Shown here: piece after piece, positions 49,796 through 58,300 of the stretch | How the letters are laid out: every line of letters begins with the position of its first letter | Position numbering within the stretch: the stretch's first letter is position 1 | Position numbers and translations under genes: made by a program | The notes under the pieces: model-generated | Seen by the model: the letters and a program-made list of their open reading frames with translations, nothing else | Told to the model about the DNA's origin: nothing | Databases searched by the model: none | Origin: Blastococcus aggregatus | Lineage (GTDB): Bacteria > Actinomycetota > Actinomycetes > Mycobacteriales > Geodermatophilaceae | DNA: 64,000 nucleotides | NCBI RefSeq assembly: GCF_900221005.1 | Contig: NZ_OBQI01000004.1 | Span: 248,001-312,000 of the forward strand | Reading direction: 5' to 3'

Positions 49796-50325
49796 TCGGG
49801 ACGTCGCTACGGCTGAGCACCTCGCCCGGTCCGGTGCACGCGGCGGGCAACGGCTCGCTGATGCGCGCGACGCCGTCGGCGATCTGGTTCTCCGGCTCCG
49901 GCACCGACGCGCCGATGGACGCCGCACGGGGGATCTCCGCACTCACCCACGGCGACCCGTCGTCCGGTGGAGGCTGCGCGATCCTCGCCGAGCTGAGCCG
50001 GGCGACACTCGACGGCGGCGACCCTCTGGCGGCGATCCCGACTCTGGCGCTGGTGACCGACCAGCGTGGCGCGCGGTGGGCGACAGTGCTGGCTGACTCT
50101 GGACGCCTATCAGGCGACCAGTCCAACAGCGAGGCGTGGCCGACGCCGGGCTCAGCGATTTGGGCGGCCGGGTGCCGGGGGTTCGCCGACAAGCTGTGGC
50201 GGCTGGCCGACCTGCAGCAGCTCGCCGCCGCGCTGGACGGCGCGGCGAAGCCGAGTCTCGACCCCGGCGTCATCCCGCGAATCGGGTCGGCGGAGGTTCT
50301 GCCGGGCATCTGGGCGGCCTGCAGC
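49788..50325 (+). pseudogene. Fragment of an ADP-ribosylglycohydrolase gene, paralogous to 39017
   Basis: From GRPRDVATAEHLARSG the sequence follows the glycohydrolase at 39017-40435. A frameshift at about 49835 precedes HAAGNGSLMRATPSAIWFSGSGTDAPMDAARGISALTHGDPSSGGG. A segment is then missing (the equivalent of WALRTGRDFAEVLRLVVD through GHGE). The stretch KLWRLADLQQLAAALDGAA follows, almost base-identical to the intact gene, and ends at LPGIWAA. Neither the N-terminal metal site nor the phosphatase half is present, so it cannot be active. High local identity suggests duplication or gene conversion, then decay. 50326-50467 holds nothing else. Confidence 0.75.
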
Positions 50326-50467
50326 GTAAAGACAATCGCAGGCGGCTTTCTGCGCGTAGGTACAGACGTGGCTGCGGTGACCACGTTCGTCGATCTGCTC
50401 GCAGGTCTGCACTCGACCCTGCCGCCGCTCAACTGGCATCGCGCCGGGACGGTGGTAGACAGCGGGC

Positions 50468-52258
50468 ATGGCGAAGTACCGGGTGACCCAGTCTGCCGTC
50501 ACACAACTGCTTGAAGATGTCCGGCGTGATCACATCGCGATTCCCGAGCTTCAAAGGCCGTTCGTCTGGGACAGCGTGAAGGTCCGCGACCTTATGGACT
50601 CGCTATACAAGGGCTACCCGGTTGGCTATCTCATCACCTGGCAGTCCGTCGGCGCTCACCTCAAGGGCGGGGAAGTCGCCGCCCATCAGCAGATCCTCAT
50701 CGACGGCCAGCAGCGAATCACCGCCCTGCGTGCAGCCGTCGCTGGGCTGAAGGTCGTCGACAAGCGCTACAAGCCTGTGCGTATCAAGATCGCGTTCAAC
50801 CCGGTCACCGAAGAGTTCGCCACGCTGACGCCCGTGATCGACAAGAACAGTGAGTGGATCTCTGATATCAGCGCACTATTCAACGCCGCTTCGACGTACG
50901 GCTTTTACAGCGACTACTTCGGTAATAACCCGGGTGTCGATAAGGCATCGGTAGAGGCGAACATTGGACACCTCGAGCAGATAAAGAACGCCCAGATCGG
51001 AATCATCGCCCTCAACGACGACCTAGACGTTGAGACAGTTTCCGAAATCTTCATCCGCATCAACTCGAAGGGCGTCCCCCTCTCGAGCGCCGACTTCGCC
51101 ATGTCCAAGATTGCTACCTACGGCAAGCGGGGTCGCAACCTCCGCAAGTTGATCGACTACTTTTGCCATCTCGCGGTGGCACCGCATGCATATGCCGATA
51201 TTGCAGAAAACGATAAGGACTTTGCGAGCTCCAAATACTTGGCCCCCATCACTTGGCTGAAGGACGACGCGGAAGATCTTTACGACCCCGCCTACGGGGA
51301 CGTCATCCGCGTCTCTGGCCTCCTCGGCTTCAGCCGAGGGAAGGCGTCATCCATCGTGAGCGAGCTCTCCGGTCGCGACCCAGAGACGCGCAAGGTCGAC
51401 GAGAGTCGCATTCCGGCTGCGTACGACCGACTCGAGGAAGCACTGCTTCAGATCGTCAAGAAGTACCACTTTGAAAACTTCTTAATGATCATCAAGTCCG
51501 CGGGTTACATCGCACCAGGGATGATCGGTTCCAAGAACGCGCTCAACTTCGCATACGCCCTGTACCTACGCCTTCGAGCCGATGACTCCATGAGCGAGGG
51601 TGAGCGCAAACGTGTCGTCCGTCGTTGGTTCGTCATGTCGATGCTCACCGCCCGACACTCGGGGAGCTTCGAATCGACCTGGGAACAAGACATTCGACGC
51701 ATCGGCACGGTCGGGGCTACGGCCTACCTGAAGCAGATTGAGGAGTCAGAACTCACGGATGGTTTCTGGGAGGTTGCCCTACCTGCCGCGCTGGAGACGA
51801 CGAGCACTTCCAGCCCCTTCTTTCAGACCTTCCTGGCTGCACAGGTGGCCACGGGAGTTCGAGGATTTCTGTCCCGCTCAATCACCGTTGCGTCGATGCA
51901 CCAGCAGTCGGGGGACATTCACCACATCGTTCCGAAGGACTATCTACAGAAGAATGGATTCCCGGACCGCGGCGACTACAACCAAGTGGCGAACTTCGCA
52001 CTCACCGAGACGTCGATCAACATCAGCATTTCAAACAAGCCGCCGGCCACCTACATGGCGGAAATCCTCGAACAGATCGAAAGCGGACGCCTGACGCTGG
52101 GGGAGATCATCGAGACCGAGGACCTGCACAGGAACTTGCGTGAGAACGCCGTACCTGACGAGTTGGTAACGCTGACCGCGAGCTCTTATCGGGAATTCCT
52201 CGACCGGCGCCGTCGTCTCATGGCTGGGGTTATACGCCGATATTTTGATCAGCTGTGA
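50468..52258 (+). CDS. DUF262 / HNH (GmrSD-like) restriction protein
   Basis: This 596-residue protein has the N-terminal DUF262 (ParB-like) domain: IPELQRPFVWDSVKVRDLMDSLYKGYP, QILIDGQQRITAL (DGQQR at 79-83), and FIRINSKGVPLSSADFAMSK. The C-terminal DUF1524-like HNH domain has GDIHHIVPKDYLQKNG. These are the two halves of GmrSD-type modified-DNA restriction enzymes and of phosphorothioate-linked defence proteins. A single fused protein suggests a stand-alone nuclease. GC content is lower than in neighbours (60-base stretches near 43% around 51181-51240), so transfer is likely. The small gene and helicase operon across the gap make a defence island. Confidence 0.85.
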   Translation: MAKYRVTQSAVTQLLEDVRRDHIAIPELQRPFVWDSVKVRDLMDSLYKGYPVGYLITWQSVGAHLKGGEVAAHQQILIDGQQRITALRAAVAGLKVVDKRYKPVRIKIAFNPVTEEFATLTPVIDKNSEWISDISALFNAASTYGFYSDYFGNNPGVDKASVEANIGHLEQIKNAQIGIIALNDDLDVETVSEIFIRINSKGVPLSSADFAMSKIATYGKRGRNLRKLIDYFCHLAVAPHAYADIAENDKDFASSKYLAPITWLKDDAEDLYDPAYGDVIRVSGLLGFSRGKASSIVSELSGRDPETRKVDESRIPAAYDRLEEALLQIVKKYHFENFLMIIKSAGYIAPGMIGSKNALNFAYALYLRLRADDSMSEGERKRVVRRWFVMSMLTARHSGSFESTWEQDIRRIGTVGATAYLKQIEESELTDGFWEVALPAALETTSTSSPFFQTFLAAQVATGVRGFLSRSITVASMHQQSGDIHHIVPKDYLQKNGFPDRGDYNQVANFALTETSINISISNKPPATYMAEILEQIESGRLTLGEIIETEDLHRNLRENAVPDELVTLTASSYREFLDRRRRLMAGVIRRYFDQL

Positions 52259-52438
52259 TGTTGATCGGCCCAGCGTGACAGGAGTCCGACACGTCGATGA
52301 TTTCTGCGTTTCGCAACTCTTCCTCATCGCCACCATGACCACCGCCTTGCACGCGAGAGGGCGGGATTAGCCGATGGTTGTCGGAAGCGCACCGCCGCCC
52401 GATGCGCCCTCGCCGCTGGTTGACGCCTGATCCGCAGA

Positions 52439-52678
52439 TTACGCAGACGGCCGTCCGAAGACCCGATCGATGTGAGCAGCGAGCGCCAAGGCAGATTCGC
52501 GATCGAACTGCAGCGTCTGGCTGACCTTCTTCTCACGTTGCCGTTGGTCCGAGCCGAATGAGCTGATCTGCAAGTACGTCGCCCCTTGATCCGCCACGGC
52601 CCGCACCTCACAGTCGACTTCGCTGGGATGAACGCGACCGCCCTGGGCGATCCACTCGAGAGACCTTACGAGTGCCAC
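52439..52678 (-). CDS. Small restriction-associated protein (79 aa)
   Basis: This 79-residue frame starts at GTG 52678 and contains GATYLQISSFGSDQRQREKKVSQTLQFDRESALALAAHIDRVFG. The YLQIxSxGS...R...KVSQTLQ pattern matches short proteins that accompany restriction-modification and other defence genes, often misnamed methionyl-tRNA formyltransferases. It is a compact beta-strand unit with no catalytic residue visible. Its position between the DUF262 gene and the helicase operon supports membership in the island. Confidence 0.6.
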   Translation of the reverse strand: MALVRSLEWIAQGGRVHPSEVDCEVRAVADQGATYLQISSFGSDQRQREKKVSQTLQFDRESALALAAHIDRVFGRPSA

Positions 52679-53103
52679 TTAGTACTCCGCTTCGTCAATC
52701 ATTGGGCGGATGGACCTGCATGAGTTCCGCCTGGCTGTTCGCTGAATCGCTGGCGTTGCTTACCCACGCTGTCTGAGACGATCGCCAGCACCCGAGCGGC
52801 GACTGCCTCGTGGTCCCCCTCAGCCGGTAGGACCGTCTACCCGTCCTCGTACAGCAGCGCGCCTCCGTCGAGATGCACGGCGACTTTGTGCAACGGCCAC
52901 GCTAGACTCAGCGGCACGCCTTCGGCGTTCATTTGACCGGCCAGTTGCTCCCCGTTGCGTCTGGACTGCAGGGTCTCGGTGTGACTCAAGCCGCAGACGC
53001 CTCAAAGCGCAATCACCCCGGGGAAGCGGCCCTGCCGGGCGGTGCAGTTGGGGCTGCTGGTGCAGGTCCGGTCGGCGGAGGTCGACCATGGCCGGGACCC
53101 AGT
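52679..53103. other. Gene-free stretch between the small protein and the UvrD gene
   Basis: About 425 bases with only Arg-rich read-through frames and no ribosome sites. I find no repeats, tRNA or terminator of note. It may be remnant sequence at a junction of the island. Confidence 0.35.
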
Positions 53104-55338
53104 TCAGCTGTCTGGCAGGAAGGAGCTCTTGCCGCCGCTGGTGGTCACAACCAACTCGTCCCGGGCGCGAGTTGCTGCCACGTACAGGAGCGAGCGCTCG
53201 CGCGTGAGTGCATCCGCACGGTCAGCCTCGGTCAAGTCCTTGAGCAGGTACTGAGCCGGCACGAGGCCGTCGTTCACTCCGAAGATGAGCACGCGCGAGA
53301 ACTCCATGCCCTTTGCCCGATGCATGGTCATCACTAGCGGGTGCCCGTCGCGCTGCGTGCCCTGATCAAGAACCCTCGCGGTGATCCCGCGTTCGTCCAG
53401 TCCCCGACTGATCTGGCCTGCTTGCTTGGCGTCGCGAACGAGGATGCCGATGGTCTCCGGCACCACGCCGCTTCCCAGCCAATCCCCCACGACGTCCGCC
53501 GCGGACTGCAGCTCTTGGGTGAGGTTGCTGCACTCCATGACGCGCGGCGGCGGACCACTGCGCGCCGAGCGATAGTGCCCGGACTCCGCTTGGGCGTCCT
53601 CCAGGTCGACGAAGTGCTCGCCCTCGAGCACCCCGACGGCGTAGTGCAGCGTTTGAGCGGTGGTCCGGTAGTTCAGCTTCAACCGCTGAGAGCGACCGAC
53701 GACGCGGATGCCGTAGCGGCCGAGCACGACTCGTTGTCCGTAAATCCGCTGCTGGGAATCCTCCGCCATGAACATGTCGTTTTCGCCCGGCTCCACAAGC
53801 GCGCGGAGGAACTGCCAGTGGCTGGGGTTCAGGTCTTGCCCCTCGTCGACGAGCACGTGGTCAACCGGACGACGTTCCCCGGCTGACGCCCTTCGTTCCA
53901 GCGACGTCGCCGCGATGGCGCCGGCCTCGGCGAAGTCGATACTCCCCTCGATGCTCGCCCGGGATCGATACGCCTCGATGACGGACCAGACGGCCAGGCG
54001 CTTCTTGCGATCTAGTGCTACCCCGCGTCCAGGCCGCCGAGCGGTGAGGTACTCATCTCGGGTGGTGATCTTGGCCGGCAGCACCACCATGGCGTACTCC
54101 GAGCTCAGGAAGGCCTTGCTCTTCAGGTCGGGTGGAAGCTCGGAACCGGCGGCTGCATCGCGCCACACCGAGTCGGGAGTGCGAGTCCCGATCTCCCACG
54201 AACGGGACCCCAGCACCGGCTCGATGTCCAGCGCCAGTTCCGCCCCGCCGCCCCGAAGGACAGCGCTGATCGCGGCGTCGATGCCGGAGACGAAGACGCC
54301 GGGCTCTCCCAGACGGCCGGCAAGCGGCAATGTGGGGTCGAGCCGGCGCAGGTCTGCCTTCATTGCATCGGCCAGGTTCTTCGTAAACGTGGTTAGCACG
54401 ACGCGCGCCTGCGGGTTCTGACGCGCCAAGTACCTGGCCCGGTGCAGAAGGACCACGGTCTTGCCTGTGCCAGCACCGCCGGACAGGCGGAAGGGGCCGT
54501 TGTACAAGGCGGTCGCGTATCTGCGCTGCTCAGGGTGAAGGAACACGCGCCACGCCGCGAAGTCGGTGTCCTCGATGGCCCGGCGCAGCTCCTCGTCGTC
54601 CTCGATGAAAGCGAACTGCATCTGTGCCGCAGGGTGCTGGAGCGCCTTGAGCAGCCGCTCGTCCTCACCATCGTCGGCGACCAGCGCAGTCGCCTGCTCG
54701 TCGATGCTGAGTGTCGTCTTCACGTCGTCGACGCTCGTGCCGCTGGCCAAGTCGATCAGGGCGAGTCCCTGCCATTGAACGGCCTTGTCGGCGAGCGCCA
54801 AAATCTGGTCCTCGGAGACGGCCGCAAGCGCCGCCAGGGCCAACTTCTCGTCGATCCCGAGGTGCTTGACCAACGCGTCCTCGTCGATGCCGAACGTCGG
54901 CAGCAAGGGTGCGGGCCCAACGGGCTCGGGAGCTGGCGTCATCGTGGTGACTACCGGCGGTTCGACCGCGGAGGGCGACACAGCTGCGTCGGCGAGTTGA
55001 TCCTCACCAGCGATGATCAATTCGGCGATGCCGTTGACCGGGTTGACGGTCAGCCGCGCCTTCTTGGCGAAGGCGATGGCGTCGTCATGGGCGAGGACGC
55101 CGAGGTAGACGTAGTGGGCTTCGGCGCCATGGCCCTGCACCTTGAAGAGCACGGCCCGGTAGAAGTCGTTGACCCGACCGGTGCGGACCCGGTCGTCGAT
55201 GGCGTTGTTGATGGGCTCGATGTGCAGCCCGGGCAGCGCGTCGTTGTCGGACAGCTTCTCGAGGAAGGCGTAGGCCTGCTTCTTGACCGACGAGTCGAGG
55301 GCCCCGGTCTGACTGGGCCCCATGATGATCTGTGGCAC
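53104..55338 (-). CDS. UvrD/REP-type helicase with RelE/ParE-like N-terminus
   Basis: This 744-residue protein starts at GTG 55338. Residues 10-110 (DSSVKKQAYAFLEKLSDN, INNAIDDRVRTGRVNDFYRAVLFKV, DDAIAFAKKARLTVNP) look like a RelE/ParE-type toxin fold. A UvrD-like SF1 helicase follows: SGGAGTGKTVVLLHRARYLA (Walker A), VDHVLVDEGQDLNPSHW (Walker B), MTMHRAKGMEFSRV, and the C-terminal LYVAATRARDELVV. It is the last known gene of the island operon, starting three bases after the large helicase. It might unwind or cut foreign DNA. The N-terminal toxin-like unit may bind RNA or recruit partners rather than kill. Confidence 0.85.
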   Translation of the reverse strand: MPQIIMGPSQTGALDSSVKKQAYAFLEKLSDNDALPGLHIEPINNAIDDRVRTGRVNDFYRAVLFKVQGHGAEAHYVYLGVLAHDDAIAFAKKARLTVNPVNGIAELIIAGEDQLADAAVSPSAVEPPVVTTMTPAPEPVGPAPLLPTFGIDEDALVKHLGIDEKLALAALAAVSEDQILALADKAVQWQGLALIDLASGTSVDDVKTTLSIDEQATALVADDGEDERLLKALQHPAAQMQFAFIEDDEELRRAIEDTDFAAWRVFLHPEQRRYATALYNGPFRLSGGAGTGKTVVLLHRARYLARQNPQARVVLTTFTKNLADAMKADLRRLDPTLPLAGRLGEPGVFVSGIDAAISAVLRGGGAELALDIEPVLGSRSWEIGTRTPDSVWRDAAAGSELPPDLKSKAFLSSEYAMVVLPAKITTRDEYLTARRPGRGVALDRKKRLAVWSVIEAYRSRASIEGSIDFAEAGAIAATSLERRASAGERRPVDHVLVDEGQDLNPSHWQFLRALVEPGENDMFMAEDSQQRIYGQRVVLGRYGIRVVGRSQRLKLNYRTTAQTLHYAVGVLEGEHFVDLEDAQAESGHYRSARSGPPPRVMECSNLTQELQSAADVVGDWLGSGVVPETIGILVRDAKQAGQISRGLDERGITARVLDQGTQRDGHPLVMTMHRAKGMEFSRVLIFGVNDGLVPAQYLLKDLTEADRADALTRERSLLYVAATRARDELVVTTSGGKSSFLPDS

Positions 55339-55341
55339 GGA

Positions 55342-58300
55342 CTACGACCCTTCCACGGTGAGTGCTGCACGAACGGCGTCTACCTCGGGCGCGACGACCT
55401 GCCATTGAGCTCCGTGGAGATCAGCTCGGTCCTCGTCGCTGAAATTGATGTCTACGACGACGCGCTGGTCAGGCCAGGACAGCGATAGGACGATCCCCTC
55501 GGGTGTCTCCTCGCCCTGGCGAGGCACCGCGACGTCGGCTTCGGCCAAGGCGACAAGCAACTCTCGCTCGAGGGCAGTGCCGTTCTCATAGAGCTCCTGC
55601 CACTGCGCGGGCAATGTCGCCGCAGGCAATGCCGCCGAGGATGACGTCTCCGTCGAGGAGGTGATCCGCGTCCGCGTGCTGATGACTGTGGCTGCCGTAC
55701 GGAGGTTGAGCAGGTTGCTTAGCCGCAGCCAGTCATGCCAGGCCGAACGGTGACTGTCACCTAGACGGTCAGTCCGGTCGTCGAGGACCACGGCGACCTC
55801 AGCCGAGCCGTTGGCCGGGTCGGCCACCCGGGCGGCGAGGGCCACCGTGTCGCTCGTCCAGGCCCAACCGAACACGCCTTCGTCAGCTGTCACCGGTCCG
55901 CCGTCCAGTGTCCGCATCGCGGTATCAGCCGGCCCATCGACGCCCACGGCGTGAGAGGCCGCGGCGGACAGAAGGAAATACGGCAGCCAGTTCGCGAGGC
56001 GCTCCACGGCTGCCGGCTGGGGATCTTGGATCCAACCGACGATGAAGTCGAGTGGTCCCCCAGCGATAAGGCCGAGTGATGCCGACGTCAGCTCGCCGCC
56101 GGCCGCTTCGATGATCGGCCCGGTCTGGTCCGCCGAGAACCAGGACGGCGGCGAGACGGTCCCGGCCTCGGCGTCCTCCAGGTCCTGCCAGGTGATGCCC
56201 AGGACGATTCGGCCGCTGTCGCGCAGGGTCGCACGCTTCGCGGCATCGTCGGCAAGGCGGTTGATGGCGGGACTCGCATGGAAGCGCCAGCCGTCGGTGA
56301 AGACCGCCGCCTCCGGAATACCCGTCTGGTTACAGCGGAGGATGAAGTCGGGCTTGGAGCCCAGGACCATCTGTTGCGGTTCCAGAGTCCACACCCGCCC
56401 GCTGCCACCCATGGTGATGGTCGAGCGGTTGCCGGTGCTCGTGGGCTGGTCCTTCACCGTCGCGCCGGCTGCCTTGAGCCGGGCGCCGAGCACCGCGCGG
56501 AATCGCTGCTCGAGGTTGGACTCTGGGTCGAAGCCCTTCGGCTCGGTGACTGTGCAGGTCCAGCTCATGTCCGACGTCGGCTCGTCGCCAGTGCCGCTGC
56601 TGAGGATGTCGCGCAGGTGTCGCTCCCCCGCCGCCCGCGACACCGACTTGACTTGATGCGGAGCCGCGAAAGGCAGCAGGCAGCGGTGGCAGGCCAGGCG
56701 CTGCTCGCCTTGGCACTCGCAGTCCCGCAGCGCCGTCCATGCCCGGTAGAGGATGGACCAGACGGTCTCGGGATCGGCGAGCTCAGCCAGGTAGCCCGTG
56801 CCGCCGGGGACGACATCGTGCAGGAGCAGCGCGTCGTGGTTCTCCGTGCCGTCGGACAGGGTCGGGTCGACGATGGCGGCGACCTGAATGTGGTCCGGCG
56901 CCCCGCCGATGCGCTCCCGTAGGCCGAGCAGGATGGCCGCGGAGAGGCTCGGGACGGCGAAGCTGTCGCCGAGCGTGACCGACCGCGGCAGCCGGATGAC
57001 CAGTCCTTCAGTCCGCAGCGTGCGACTCAAGGCGATGTTGCGAGTGTTCTCGTTGGTGGCCTTGCGGTACGGACACCACGGGCGATGCTCGCTGGGGCGG
57101 TTGGCGCCGGTGGAGGTGTCCAGCTGACCGCACGACTTGCAGATGCGGAAGAGCGGCGCGGGATGCTCCGTGTTGGCGAGGATCCGAGACGATCCCTGAC
57201 CCGTGGCCTTGCCGATGTTGACCCAGCGGATCGTGTGGTCGCGCAGGTGCTTCGCGCCGAATCCACAGTCCTCGACGAACCACTGCCGGGTGACGTGCTC
57301 CGGATCGACATCTGCAGCGGTCACCAGGGAGAAGACCTCCCTGGTTCGTTCGTCCCGATCGTCGGTGATTGCGGCGTCGTCCCGACGCATGGCCGAGTAG
57401 ACCCGGTTGAGTTCGACGACGTCGAGCCGCTGCTTTGTGTCCGCGATTTCAGCGTTACCGCAGCGCGGACAGGTGTTCACCTTCCCGCTATCGGCGATAT
57501 CAGCGGCGAAACCACAAGCCGGGCAGAAGGCCCACGTGCGGACCGCCTCTCCGTCTTGCCCGAGGTCGATGGCGTCGATGAACAGCCGGTGGCCGCCGGC
57601 GTAGAAGGTCGCTCCCGGGGCGAATTCGCGCAGCGCCTGGCTGCCACCACGGTGATATGAGTAGGGGTCGGTCTGGTATTCGCCGGTGTCCGGGTCGACC
57701 CAGCTCAGCGTGACGTCGAGGGTGACGCTGTCGTCGAGGAGGGTGTAGTTCGGCAGGACGCCGTACTCCTCCAAGACGCCGATCCAGTAGTCGCCTCGGA
57801 GATCCGCGAGCTGCTTCTGGGTCAACCGGAGGGAGGCGCGTGCCGTCCGGAACGCCCGCTTGTCCTCATCGGTAGCGGCCGGCCCCTCCGCGATCTTCTG
57901 CAGGTCCGGGAGAGCGGTGGTGATCGCCGCGCGGCGGAACTCAAGCGTCTCCACCGTGTAGGTCCATCGCTGCGCCTCGCGGTGCAGGCGGCCGGCAAGC
58001 TGGCTCGTGCCCGGCGTTCCCTCGACGGGCGTCGCCCAGCGGCGCAGCGCTGCTCGCGCCGTCTCGCCGAGGCTGGCGAACCCGTCGAGAAATGCCGTGA
58101 GCAAGCTGTCGGCACGCGTCTCGGCCTCGGTAATCAACGCGTGCAGGTACGAGCCGTCAACCGTGCTTCCGATGGCGTCTTGAGCCGTGCGGGGATGCGG
58201 CGCCTGCGGGTCGCGGGCCAGGCAGTCGGCGACCGAGGCGACGTACTGGCGGCGGAGGATCTCCTCTGCGTCCAGGTATGTCGCCGGCGGCCGCACCTGA

